This document shows positions 7,690 to 17,969 of a DNA stretch of 64,000 nt, piece after piece. Both the position numbers and the translations under genes were made by a program. The DNA lies in the NCBI RefSeq assembly GCF_963678635.1, contig NC_087063.1:85855574-85919573 (forward strand). The letters run 5' to 3'. Position 1 is the first letter of the stretch; every line of letters begins with the position of its first letter. The notes below the pieces were generated by a model, which made no database searches, had not been told where the DNA came from, and worked only from the letters and a program-made list of their open reading frames with translations. The DNA comes from Symsagittifera roscoffensis (taxonomy: Eukaryota; Xenacoelomorpha; Acoela; Convolutidae).

Positions 7690-8210
7690 AATGGTAGAGT
7701 TTCGGTTTCTTCAGTTTGATATACAAACAAAACGTAATTCCACTCAAGTGACCAATCAAACTACTGTTGCATTTCCATGGTAAAACATAGCAGTATGTGG
7801 GACCAGTGTTTTAAACTTCGCGGACAAAACCGGCGGCATCGTGTAAAATAGCATGCATTCGTAAAATTTTCGAATCATTTAAATATTTATCCAAAGAAGA
7901 ATTGTCTATACCGATTAGACCCCCATAGGGTCTCAACTTGATAGCAACATCGTAATTTATATCATTAGTAATTGAGAAGAAGAACAGTGAACATGCAGCT
8001 AAGAAATAATTTCGACGGTTGGTGTTTTCCGGATAGGTTTTTTTCAAAGTAATAAAAATTTCATGAATAATTTCCAAGTCTTTTGAAGTAGCTCTACGTT
8101 TTTCCAATTTCATTTTTTATTTTTTCCAGCACTTCTCCGACCTGCTGAATTTCAAGCCAGTGAAAATGAAGGTAACCTTCTAGATACCACTTACTCACTC
8201 CTATTTCTAA
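7690..8210 (-). pseudogene. Conserved Polinton 5' gene of unknown function, interrupted
   Basis: The frame is open from 8210 (just after a TAG at 8211-8213) to a TAA at 7811-7813, and continues beyond that stop in the same frame to about 7690. Contents are SKWYLEGYLHFHWLEIQQV, then KLEKRRATSKDLEIIHEIF, RRNYFLAACSLFF and LHDAAGFV. After the stop come GPTYCYVLPWKC and LIGHLSGITFCL. The ATG at 8113 lies mid-domain: homologous sequence upstream of it is shared with array units at 44.9, 49.9 and 55.0 kb, so the true gene starts further upstream and is truncated here. No family recognised. The homology break near 8213 marks the right edge of what can be traced for element A. Confidence 0.5.
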
Positions 8211-8242
8211 CTAATGATTTCAACCTATTTTCATGTGTTTAG

Positions 8243-8593
8243 ATGGATATTCCCCTTGGTGGTCTCCACGAGTCACCCATTGATTTGCCTTATGTGGGAC
8301 CTGGAACTCACGAAGGCAAAAATATCTTTGGTGTGACCGTAGAGTTTACCCCGGCCACCACTGCAGCGAAATTTAAGCTGCATTACATTGAGGTTGCATT
8401 TGAGAAAAAGGAGGGCATATTTGAATATGTGTGTGTTGATGTGGGGAGCATGGAAAATTTCTGGCTGTGCGAGTCGCTGAGTGCGGGATTCGAGAGTACT
8501 GAGTGGCGCTTCAAATTTCAAATGGAGCGTCTAGTCAGTATTCTTCATGTCCTTTGGTCGGATCCCGAAGACGACATGCGGATGTGGCCGTAA
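8243..8593 (+). CDS. Hypothetical ORF, 116 aa, unusual GC-richer composition
   Basis: ATG at 8243, TAA at 8591-8593. The protein is balanced and protein-like (IDLPYVGPGTHEGKNIFGV, EFTPATTAAKFKLHYIEVAF, STEWRFKFQMERL), with few Lys/Asn homopolymers, and the DNA is GC-richer than its surroundings. I recognise no family. The antisense strand is also open over 8273-8521 but looks less protein-like. It stands outside the homology shared by the Polinton copies, so it may be a host exon or part of another element. An AG directly before the ATG could be a 3' splice site, but the apparent upstream exon is better explained as Polinton antisense. Confidence 0.35.
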   Translation: MDIPLGGLHESPIDLPYVGPGTHEGKNIFGVTVEFTPATTAAKFKLHYIEVAFEKKEGIFEYVCVDVGSMENFWLCESLSAGFESTEWRFKFQMERLVSILHVLWSDPEDDMRMWP

Positions 8594-8749
8594 ACCCTTC
8601 CTCTGCTCTCCTATCCGTACTCCTGTCAACATTCCGTTTTTATTTTATTTTTTTCTTATTCTTATATGTTACTTTATCTATTATTTATCAAGTCCTTCTT
8701 ACCCTCTTATTATTTGTCACGTCCTTCGTCCTTCTCAAGCAGGTCAGTT

Positions 8750-8962
8750 TTTTAATGGGGTCTCAAACTTATTTAGTTGAACAGTGGGAAAGTTTGGAGG
8801 AGATTAAATTTAACCACCGCGCGAAAATAAATACCAAAGTATTTTGTCTGTCGGGTGTCCTAAGAGAGGGGTCTTTTTATTTCGGGCAGGGTACTTTGGG
8901 GTCTTTAAAAAAGATGGGTCCTTTTGGACCCTACTTTTGGTAGGACCCCAAAGACCCCTACC
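8750..8962. repeat. GGGGTCTTT cluster and nested inverted repeats
   Basis: GGGGTCTC/GGGGTCTTT recurs at about 8757, 8869 and 8899, and in reverse as AAAGACCCC at 8951. CTTTGGGGTC (8894-8903) pairs with GACCCCAAAG (8944-8953), enclosing a perfect hairpin GGGTCC-TTTT-GGACCC (8916-8931). The block could fold into a long stem. It may be the end of a non-autonomous element; no coding content. Confidence 0.5.
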
Positions 8963-9374
8963 GTCGAAAAGATCCCCCCCCCTAAGGACACACGGCGGAT
9001 TACAATACTACTAATACGTATATCAAGAAATTTTTGAATTATGCGGACTATCAGAACGAAAAGAAAATTCTGAAATACAGATATAATTTGAATTCTTTGA
9101 TGCACAAAGAAAAATAAGAATTCTTTATAAAGACTGAAAGCCTTGTTTTTACCACTTACACAATTGTCTGTAAGAAAGAGAATCAATCTGAGTATGATCG
9201 AATTCTTGGTAAAGGGAACTCTTCCTCTTGACTACTGACTACTAATTGACATAAAACTTTTGTCACTTACTTGCAGATCTTTTTTAACAATTGAAAGGAA
9301 ATTCAAGCATGACAATTTATTGCGAATCCATCAACCTGACGTTGTTGCCCTAAGTGAAATATCGTTAAATAAAC

Positions 9375-9755
9375 ATGTTGAAAAACTGCACAGATGTATA
9401 TGAAAAATTTCATAGTTATGATAGGAAAATTGGACCTCATGGAGGAGTCCTAATTGCGGTTAAAACGTCATCTAAATTAAATGTCATGGATGCTCATTCA
9501 GTTATTTTTGACTCTGGTTCAAATTTGTTTTTAAAGCTAAATAACCTGATGCTTGGCGTAACAGCTATTTACAATCCACCGCATGACAGTCCTCATATAC
9601 TTAACGGAATAATATTCGAAAAACTTTTGATCGAAGTGAAAAAAAAAAAAAACGTGCATATGGTAGAATCTAACTTGAACAATACGCACTGGATTTTATG
9701 CGGCGATCTGAACTTAACTTCAGTTGCCTATAATATTGTATCAAGTGAAGACTAA
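9375..9755 (+). pseudogene. LINE endonuclease domain fragment, 126 codons
   Basis: This is the longest open piece of the LINE endonuclease, from ATG 9375 to TAA 9753-9755. It contains the GGVLIAVK strand and the GDLNLTSV strand, whose Asp-x-Asn pair is the conserved catalytic element of APE-type LINE endonucleases. The N-terminal sequence is in another frame upstream (about 9265-9375). An A-run at 9640-9651 is a likely slippage site. The equivalent part of the second LINE copy has the same GDLNLTSV motif at about 14515. Confidence 0.65.
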
Positions 9756-10222
9756 CGTGAATTTAGTTTTTTGAAATCAAGTGCGAAGTTCAATCTTGGT
9801 TTACTGATAGATAATGATTATTACTGCGAGACGTATTATTAACAAAGTATCTTTTTTCTGTAATAAATTTGAAATAAACCAAAGCTTCTCAGATCATCCT
9901 GCTCTTTCCTGTCAAACAGAGTTTGATATTGGAACGCAACAGAAAATATAAACCGTTACTGTATTCAAAAACAGACTCCGAATCATTGCGTTTGTTTTTC
10001 CTAAATAAGAGACTTCATTACTCGGATGATGCAAATAGATTGCTTGAAACGTTCTATGGGTTGTAATATAAAGCCGTTAACAAATATATTTCCAAAATGA
10101 CACTTTTTTGCTCTAACGTCTCTCACTGGATGTCTTCACACTCAATAAATGCTGAAAAACGTCTTCAGACGGCATTGAAACATAAATAATCTGACGAGAA
10201 ATTTAAACACTGCAAGCAAGAA

Positions 10223-10516
10223 TTGAATGATTCTTTAGAACTAGACAAAGACGTTTACTTTGAGTCAATGAAAGACTTCGATTTAAAAATGACTTACAAA
10301 TTTCTCAGATCGATAAATAGAAAGGCAAAAGTGCCCATGAAAATTTCATACAAAAGTAGCAATTCATACTCTAATTTTGCAGTCTGCGAAGCTTTTAACG
10401 AGTTTTTTGCATCCGTGTACAAAATAGACAACAGACCATTGAATGTTCCAAGCGAAAGTATTTTTCCAGGAATTTACTTATCAGATTTTTTTCGTTTCGC
10501 ATTGCGAAATGCTTAA
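10223..10516 (+). pseudogene. LINE pre-reverse-transcriptase linker fragment, 97 codons
   Basis: The fragment carries the linker between the LINE endonuclease and RT, with KMTYKFLRSINRK and CEAFNEFFASVYK, typical of the region upstream of the RT fingers. It ends at a TAA at 10514-10516, and the frame then shifts to the NYRPIS motif about 190 bp later. A parallel fragment sits at 14994-15245 in the second copy. Confidence 0.6.
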
Positions 10517-10780
10517 TGAATTGAGTAAATGAAAATCAGGAACAAAATCTGTTGTTGGCATATCTCCTAAGATATTAATTTTTGTTTTACAGTACTGTTT
10601 GAATAATTTTGTTGAACTCTTTAATTGCACAGTCAGTAATAAACAGTTTCCAGATATCTGAAAAATAGCACACATTAACCTTTCACATAGAAAAGCTTCT
10701 CGTATGAACATTGAAAATTACAGGCCCATTTCGATACTTTCTTCACTCGCCCTAATATTTGGACAAATTTTATAAAACTC

Positions 10781-11220
10781 GCGAGATCAAACATTTTGCC
10801 CGGCTATGTTCCTTTTGAAGAAACTGTGATATTTAGAAAGAGTTTTTGAAGCTGTTATTGGTTGACAAACTGAAAACATTTAAATACTCGATTTATCCAG
10901 AATAAAGGTTTTTAAGTTTGTTCTACTAACTTTGTTATCAATGACTAAGAGTAACTCATCCCCACGTTGCGCATTTAATTCAATCATATTATGATTTTTT
11001 TTTGTTACTTCGTGTTCTCCGAAAATTTGCTGTCCCGACCATTGAAAAAGGAAAAAATTTGTGTTCAGGTCTTTAATTTTCTTTCAACGCAGACGTTACC
11101 ACAATTAATAATCGGATTGGGTAGTGTGATCATATGAAAGCCCTTCTGTGGGAATTTGAAAGACTTAAAATTTACTAGAAAGTGTTCTAGTTTTGAGATG
11201 AACTGGTTTGAAAAATCTGA
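10781..11220. other. No gene recognised
   Basis: AT-rich DNA after the LINE fragment. Short frame pieces could be further LINE debris, but no motif can be supported. Confidence 0.4.
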
Positions 11221-11224
11221 TATT

Positions 11225-11335
11225 TCGTTCAATTTTGGATGAGAAACGCAATCGAGTAACGCTTTTCACATGGAAATTGACTTTAAAATTTTAATGATTA
11301 TAAATTTGGTTTTACTATATAGAAAACTAGATCAG
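11225..11335 (+). repeat. ~110-bp direct repeat, left copy
   Basis: Starts near TCAATTTTGGATGAGAAACG and includes GTAACGCTTTTCACATGGAAA and TAGAAAACTAG. A diverged direct copy lies at 13285-13395. The pair brackets the ~165-bp tandem array, suggesting that array and flanks belong to one element. Confidence 0.55.
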
Positions 11336-11559
11336 TTTGATATCTGTTATATATTTGAATGCGGGCTTCATTATCTCGCCATACTTAAGCTATTTCAAAT
11401 TGTTATTTTTGCATGTTAAGCAAGAGATTTTTTCACGCATAAGCTATATCGTATATAGCAATGGTTAAGGTTTTTTTTTTCAATTTTCCATTTTGAATTC
11501 AGTGTTTATTTCATCAAGTTTGAAATTAGCAACCCAATAGTAGGATTTTGTCAGAGTTT

Positions 11560-13240
11560 TTCCAGGTTTTGCGATTCTGGCCTGCATATATGAATAACCA
11601 AATCCTTTTAGTTTACCAAATCCTTTTCGAGATTTTTCAAAATTTTGTAGAAAACTTAATTGTGAAAAATTTCTCATTTTTTGAAATTCTCACCCTGTAG
11701 TTGGATGCTGTCAGGGCACTCGCAGGGGTTGCAAATCTTGCCCCCAATTTTCACTTCTTAAATTCTTGCAGTTTTCGAGATCTGACGTTTTTTATGACTC
11801 TCAAAAATTTTCAGTAACTTAGATTTTAGAAAAATTCCAAAATTTTGAAGGTCTCAATCTTGTTATTGGAGTCTGTGAGGGTGTTCTCAGAGGATTGCAA
11901 ATCTTGCCTCTGATCATGACTGCTCAAATTCTTGTAGTTTTCGAGATACGACGTTTTTTTGAATCTTTTTCAAAATGTTTTCAGAAAACTTAGATATAAA
12001 TCATTTCACAAAACTTGAAACTATCATCTCTGTAGTGAGGCTCTGTCAGGGTACTCTCAGGAGTTGCATTTTTCGCCGCCAAATATGACTGCTCAAATCC
12101 TTGTAATTTTCGAGATATGACATTTTTTGTTTTTTTCCGAAACTATCAAAAAAACTTAAATGTTACAAAATTCCAAAAGCTTGAAGATCTCAATCTTATT
12201 AATGGAGTCTGTGAGGGTACTCTTAGAGGGTTGCAAATCTTGCCTCTGAGTTTGACTGCTCAAATTCTTGTAGTTTTCGAGATATGACGTTTTTTAAGGC
12301 TTTTTTTTTCTGAAAACAGGTATAAAAAGTTTCACAGAACTTGAATTTATCATCTCTGTAGTGAGGCTTTTTCAGGGTACTCTCGGGACGGGTCAAAATC
12401 TTGAAGTTTTCCAGATATGACGTTTTATCTGATTTTTTCTAATTAATTTCAGAAAACTTAAATTTAAAATTCCTAACCTGTAGTTGGGGGGGGGGGGCTG
12501 TCAAAGTAATCTCAGGGGTTGCAAACTCTGCCTCCAATTAGGAGTGCCCAATTCATTTTTGTTTCAGAGATACGACAATTTTGTGATTTTTTTTTGGAAA
12601 TTTTCAGAAAATTCAAATTACAAAATAATCAATTGAAAGTAAATTCCCAACCCGGGTAGTTTTGTACTTTCAATGGTAGAAAATATTGCCATCAAAAAAG
12701 ACTGCTCAGTTTTTGAGATTTGATTTTTTTCTGGTTTTCAAAAAAAAAAACTGTTTTTAGAAAAATTAAGGTGAAATTTCTCAAAACTTCAATTTCCCAA
12801 CGTTGTAGTTGGGTTCTGTAAAATTACTCTCAGGAGTGTCAAATCTTACGTCAAATGCGATTGATCAATTGTTTTCAGTTTCTTAGATGCGACGTTTCTT
12901 TTTTCATTATAAACTTAGATTTAAAAAATGTCATAATTTTTTATGGTTTTTGAAAATTTGAATTAGGAAAACCAATGATAACTTCACAAAATTTGAAGTT
13001 ACACTCAGGAGTTGCAAATCTTGCGTCCAAATGCGACTTATCAATTGGTTTCCAAGATGATGTGACGTTTTTTTATTCATTTTAAATTTTCGAAGAAATT
13101 ATATAAAACTTCACAAAATTTTATGGGTCTTCAAAATTTGTAAAAAACATTTTGAGTAAAAAAACTTAGCAAAAGTTTTGTAATTACGAACCCTGTAACT
13201 GGGTGCTGTCAGAGTACACTCAAAGAATAGTTTTTTTTTG
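11560..13240 (+). repeat. Degenerate tandem repeat, about ten units of ~165 bp
   Basis: Each unit carries CTGTCAGGGTACTCTCAGG, then GTTGCAAATCTTGCC, then GTTTTCGAGATATGACGTTTT. The first motif recurs near 11706, 11870, 12044, 12206, 12366, 12497, 12645, 12814, 12998 and 13205, with spacings of 131-207 bp and mostly 160-175. Units are heavily diverged, so the array is old. A 12-G run lies at about 12487. The same sequence family appears in inverted orientation at 17290-17965. Confidence 0.75.
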
Positions 13241-13284
13241 AGTTGTTGAAAACTCGAATCATCGGAGGTGCGTTACACGCTAGT

Positions 13285-13395
13285 TTAGTTTAATTTTGGG
13301 CGAGAAACACAATCAAGTAACGCTTTTCACATGGAAACTTAATTTTTAATTTTTATGATTAAAAACTTGATTTTGTTTGATAGAAAACTAGGATT
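13285..13395 (+). repeat. ~110-bp direct repeat, right copy
   Basis: Matches 11225-11335 (TTTTGGGCGAGAAACACAAT, AACGCTTTTCACATGGAAA, TAGAAAACTAGG). It lies just after the tandem array. Confidence 0.55.
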
Positions 13396-13989
13396 ATATG
13401 TTTCAATTTACGCTGAGTGGGCATAAAAAGTTGTCTAAAATAAACTTATTGTGCAAAAACCTCAGCTATAACTTTTTGCAATTGTATTAATTGTTTTTTT
13501 TTTCATTGTTTCTTTTGTCTGTTAGTTTTCTGGAGCTAAAGTTATTTTTTGAACCTTAGTCAGTTTTTTTCTATGCGATTGTATAGTTTTCGAGTTTTTT
13601 TGTTTGAATTGAGTTTGTCGGAACATTCTGTGCTACTTAAACACCAACAGGCCATCCATACTTAAATGTACATTTGTTTTGTTTTTATATAGTTATGAAT
13701 GAGCCTTACGCCCAGTCTTCTGTCCAAAAGTGTCAAATGTGCGCGTAATTTTTCGCCTATTTAGAGAAGTAAAGAGCTAAGAGCTGGCCAGCACTTGTAA
13801 TTGTTAGGGAAAACTTTAGAAAATAAGTTCATGAAGGTTTTGTTGGAAGAACAATGACGAATTGTTTTGCGTGTTTTCTCCAGTTTCATTATTACGAGGC
13901 CAAGCTATGCATTCTGTGCATTGAAAGCGGAATCAGCAACAGGTCAAAATCAGTTTATCGCAGAATCCCTAACATTGCTACTTTTTGAT

Positions 13990-14280
13990 TTTCTATGATG
14001 TTTTGGATTCCACAAACAAATACCTTAATCATTGTACCGCTCAAAATCGCCCCAAACGTAGGCGTATTTGCGGAATCTGCAACTGTATTTGCGGAACCAA
14101 AAACAGTTTGCGGAATCCACAAACAAATGCTAAAACATTTGTATCGTTAAATTGAGCTATTGCGGAATCCACAACTGTAACTGGAATTCCGCAAATTGAA
14201 ACTGGAATCTGCGAGTTGAAAGTGAAATTCGCAAACTAAGTAGATTCCGCAAAATGTAAGTGGAAACAAAATGCGGATTC
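13990..14280. repeat. Cluster of TTGCGGAATCC motifs in both orientations
   Basis: Variants of TTTGCGGAATCCACAA occur at about 14069, 14088, 14107 and 14160. Reverse forms (GATTCCGCAAA, GAATTCCGCAAATTG) occur at about 14183, 14222 and 14243, with a last forward form at 14270. The motif TTTGCGGATTCCGCAAA would be palindromic. The cluster ends about 60 bp before the second LINE fragment. Confidence 0.55.
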
Positions 14281-14336
14281 CATCTACATAGATGTTTATA
14301 TGTGGTACGTTTTGTTTTATATCTTTTGTTTACTAG

Positions 14337-15350
14337 GTGGTCACCAAGTTGAATAACCTTATGCTTTGCGTAACAGCCTTTCACAGTTCACCCTATGAAA
14401 ATCCTTATACTCTATACAGAATTATATTTGAAAATCTTTTGGGCGAAGTGAGCAAACAACTCAACGTTCATATGGTAGAATCTCACTTGAACACAACGCT
14501 CGTGATTTTATGCGGCGATCTGAACTTAACTTCAGTTGATTGGAATACTTCATCAAGTGATGAACAACGTGAATTCAGTTTTTTGAAATCAATTGCGAAG
14601 TTCAAGCTCCGTTTACTGACAGATAGTGATTTTTTTACAATGAGAAGTGTTATTAACAGACAATCCTTTTTTATGTATTAACTTCGAAATTTACCGAAGC
14701 TTCTCGGTTCATCCTGCACTTTCCTGTCAAATAGCATTTAACATTGAAACGGAACAGATAAATCTAAACCGTTACTGTATCTGTAAAGCAAAGTCCGAAT
14801 CATTGCGTTGTTTTTCTTGAACAACAGACTTCATTGCTCGAATGATGCAACTAGATTGCTTGAAACGTTCTACGGGTTGTAATATCAAGCCGTTAACAAA
14901 TATTTTTCTTAAAAAAGACAATTCGTCGCTCTAAAGCCCCTCATTGGATGTCATCACACTCAATAAAAGCTGAAAAATTGTCTTTAGACGGCATTGAACC
15001 ATAATTATTCTGACGAGAAAGTTATACGCTGCAAGCAAGAATTCAAGGATTCTTTAGAACTAAACATAGCCGTTTACTTTGAGTCACGGAAAGACTTGGA
15101 TTTAAAAATGACTCCCAAATTTCTCAGATCGATAGATGGAAAAGCAATATTACCCAAAAAAATTCATACAAAAGTAGCAGTTTGTACTCTGATTTTGCCA
15201 GCTGCAAGGATTTTAACGAGTTTTTTGCATCTGTGTACAAAATAGACAACGGACCATTGAATGTCCCAAGCGAAAGTACTTTACCAGGAATTTACTTAAC
15301 AGATTTTTTCGTTTCGAAATGCAAAATGCTTAACGAATTGAGTAAATGAA
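14337..15350 (+). mobile_element. LINE fragment 2, same family as fragment 1
   Basis: Nucleotide and protein similarity to 9530-10535: NNLMLCVTAF, HMVESHLNTT and ILCGDLNLTSVDWN in the endonuclease (14337-14681), and CKQEFKDSLEL and MTPKFLRSIDGKA in the linker (14994-15245). It is truncated at both ends relative to fragment 1. Homology starts inside the endonuclease at 14337 and stops at 15350, exactly where a hairpin begins. Several frameshifts and stops make it a dead copy. Confidence 0.7.
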
Positions 15351-15385
15351 AATCAGCCCTCATTGTTTCACAATGAGGACTGATT
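15351..15385. repeat. 16-bp stem hairpin at the edge of LINE fragment 2
   Basis: AATCAGCCCTCATTGT (15351-15366) pairs with ACAATGAGGACTGATT (15370-15385), with one mismatch and a 3-nt loop. Homology to LINE fragment 1 ends at its left arm. Confidence 0.6.
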
Positions 15386-15389
15386 AGGT

Positions 15390-17285
15390 CTTACTCCGTT
15401 TTCTTTCAGAGTTTTTTAACGAACGCTTCTGCTGTTGCCCCTACTGTAAAGTTGTTGCATGAGATGCCTTCCCATCCGTTTTTTGGCGTTAAATTAGCAA
15501 ATTGCATGTGACCAATTTCTTCGAATCTTGAGGTGTCCTCCACGTTATCTGTTTGATCTTTATTTTCTCCCTCTTGCATGAAGTTAATCATTGTAGAGCG
15601 GAATTGATTTTTGACAGTCCATGACTGTAAATGGTTCTGACCAATTTTTCTCCCACCCTTTTAACATTGTTTGTTTTTTTTCCGCGTGGTTTGTATTTTG
15701 TAGTCCTCTTTTATTTGAATTTCGCCGAGGAATTTTGTCATCCTCCTTGACCTCGGCCCCTCTTTTTGGTTTGGATGCTGTGCTGTCCTTCTATTCCTCG
15801 AGGTTGAAAAAGCCCACAAATACTTACTTTATCGTTGTGGATGTTGATGGTCCAAATAGGTGGGTTTTCATTGTTCTGCTGTGTTAGATTCCTTTTTCCC
15901 GAAAATTGCGTATAAAAAGCTTCGTGTGGGGATCTTGTTTTTGCTAATCACCTTTCGGCTACCTTTGTGTTGTTCATGTGTGTAGTAATTATATAACTGA
16001 CCACAATTCGTCTTCATGGTCTCCACAACCGGCCCGTGAAGCAAATTCCGCTAAATGCGCGTGGTATTGTTCGAGTGATTTTTTTTTGTTTTCGACATAA
16101 TACGTTATGGCATTCAAACGCAACTATTCGTTCTGTTATGAAAATATTTTCCAATGTTGTGAAGATTGCAAGTCTAGAGCTGGTCATTTTTTGGAGCTGT
16201 TTTATGTCCTTTGGCACCCTCTTCCCATTATAAAAAGTTGCATAGCACTACTTTTTTTCGTGCTCTTACTAGTTTTTTCTCCCAGGCGATCTTTTTTCTT
16301 GATTATTCGCTTCGCATTTCCCTTTGATCTGAGGTTTTGCCCCATATTTCTACTTCGTATGATAGTTCAGTCAGTCTAGTTGATTTATCGCGCCAATACT
16401 TTCGGACTTTAAACCTATTTCAGCAAATACAGCTTTTCCATTATGGCTGCTCTTTTTGATCATTCTAGTGGTAGTTCTGCAGATGCTCGTTTCCGAAAAA
16501 GTGGATTCTCGCTGTAGTTTGTTGGCTGTGCCATGTCACACCCTTTAGTGTGTGCAGGTCCTAAGAAACAATTCCGAATGGAATTACCAAATGTGATTTT
16601 GTAAACTATTCATAAAAACTAATGTCTATTAAACAAAACATTTCATTCTTCGTCTGATCGATCACTCGGCTGCCCAACTGGCCTTCAAATTATACAAAAA
16701 ATAGACGGACTTTTCGTAGCCTTGAAAAGGATAAATATTTTTTACCCTTTTTATATTGTTTTTGTTTGAAAGTTTCATTACAAATTTGAAACCATAAATT
16801 TTTTAAACATTTTTTAGACGAAATTTTTAGGTTTTAAAAATTGAGTTTTTGAATACTCAACTAAAGTTTTCTAGTATAAAAACCCATTTTTGTAACGATT
16901 TTTTTGTAATAATTTTTTTTTAGGTGATATAACCAGGCAGATAGGCCTGCTTACAGTTTTTCAACAAAAACAATGGCGTTGAAAATGCCCACCAATAAAA
17001 ACTGATCTTTTTTCTCATTTTCAAGGTGAATTCAGATCCGCTACTTAAGGGCTCTGCTGCGTACGGGTTCTGAGAGAAATCTTTATGTTCATGAACGAAA
17101 TTTATGAAAATATCTGAAAATTTTTGAAAAAAAAAACATTTCAAAAACAAAAGAATGAGAGGACTTGATCAGTCATTAGTGGAGACCACTTCTGAATTCA
17201 CTTTTGGAACCCACCTAAGTTTAACTTGACTTCAACCCGCCACAGGTGAGAAATTTTTCGAGATATTTTTTGAACTTCAGGACTA
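15390..17285. other. No supported gene
   Basis: Short open frames occur on both strands (for example minus-strand pieces at 15406-15591 and 16014-16217), but none shows a recognisable domain and neighbouring pieces change frame. They could be fragments of an old gene. I see no repeat structure. Confidence 0.4.
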
Positions 17286-17289
17286 TTTG

Positions 17290-17965
17290 AAATTTTCCGA
17301 GAAACAAAAAATCTCATACCTGTGAAGTTAAAAGGACTTCAGGAGTCAAATTTGGCCTGCGCCTATTATCCTATAGGATTGAAATTTTCAAGTTTTGTAT
17401 AGTTTTTCTTTCAGATTGCTTTTTTGGGACTTTTATATAAAATAATGAAAAAACCTCATAGTTTGAAACGTAAAAGAGTTGGCAAGTCAAACTTGAAGGC
17501 GAGATTTGCATCGCCAAGCTATCGGGTCAAAAGGTCTAACTAAATTTCCTAAAACAAAATCTGAAAATTTTCAAAAATCATAAAAATCAAATCTCGGAAA
17601 CTAAATGGCTATGACCAGTCACATTTAAAGGCAAGGTTTATAAGCACTGTAAGTACCTTGACGGCATCTAGCTATAGAATTGATAGAATCAAACTTTATT
17701 TTATTTAAATCTAATTTTTATAAAAATTTTGAAACAATCATAAACTATCATATCTCGGAAACTGAAAATGTTTGACCGGCCACAATCGGAGGCAAAGTTT
17801 GCAACCCCTGAGAGTACCCTGATAGCACCACATTTTTAGATTTTATGAAGTTTTCAAAATATGTTATGGTAAAATTACAAAAAACGTCAAATCTTGGAAC
17901 CTAAAACAGTTTGAACATTGACACTTGAAGGCAAGATTTGCGACCAATGAAAGTACCCTGACAGT
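17290..17965 (-). repeat. Inverted, diverged copies of the ~165-bp repeat family
   Basis: Reverse complements of the 11.5-13.2 kb motifs: GGCAAGATTTGCGACC before AGTACCCTGACAG (17930-17965), GGCAAAGTTTGCAACC before GAGTACCCTGATAG (17780-17826), a third at about 17620-17665, and weaker ones near 17340 and 17490. Each is preceded by a TCTCGGAA-type element. Spacing is again about 150-160 bp. Confidence 0.65.
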
Positions 17966-17969
17966 TTCA

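Larger units (their letters stand above)
236..8213. mobile_element. Polinton/Maverick-like (adintovirus-like) element A, degraded
   Basis: Gene content and order (exonuclease-like, small ORFs, membrane protein, packaging ATPase, small ORF, integrase, [gap], major capsid, adenain protease) identify a Polinton-type large DNA transposon or endogenous virus. I found no terminal inverted repeat or target duplication, so the ends are approximate: the left end may lie outside the window and the right end is placed where homology to element B stops. No protein-primed DNA polymerase B is visible. Interruptions include at least three in-frame TAA codons and two frameshifts. The ATPase, protease and several small genes remain open, so decay is recent or incomplete. 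Confidence 0.8.
9265..10780 (+). mobile_element. Non-LTR retrotransposon (LINE) fragment 1: APE endonuclease and pre-RT
   Basis: Several frames make up a LINE ORF2 remnant. The apurinic-endonuclease region shows HQPDVVALSE (about 9330), GPHGGVLIAV (about 9430) and WILCGDLNLTSV (about 9690-9725). A linker with FLRSINRKAK and AFNEFFASVYK follows at 10270-10430. The reverse transcriptase opening NYRPISILSSLA lies at about 10710. The frame breaks repeatedly (stops at 9753 and 10513 and several shifts), and the RT catalytic core is missing after about 10780. Such proteins nick the target and copy RNA into DNA; this copy is dead. A second fragment of the same family lies at 14337-15350. Confidence 0.75.

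Noticed and set aside
8130-8171. A plus-strand exon with good splice sites (TTTTTTCCAG before, GTAACC after) joined to the 8243 ORF by a 71-bp intron.
   Set aside because: The reverse complement of this stretch is homologous to the minus-strand Polinton gene (HFHWLEIQQV) found in three array units, so the exon appearance is an antisense coincidence.
236-8213. An alternative genetic code with TAA as a sense codon.
   Set aside because: The residues expected at the TAA positions from paralogues differ (Tyr, Leu, Lys, Asp, Ser types), and genes in the same element use TAA as normal stops; AT-biased decay explains it.
15390-16400. A split minus-strand gene assembled from frames at 15406-15591 and 16014-16217.
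   Set aside because: Intervening frames change repeatedly and no domain or splice sites support joining them.
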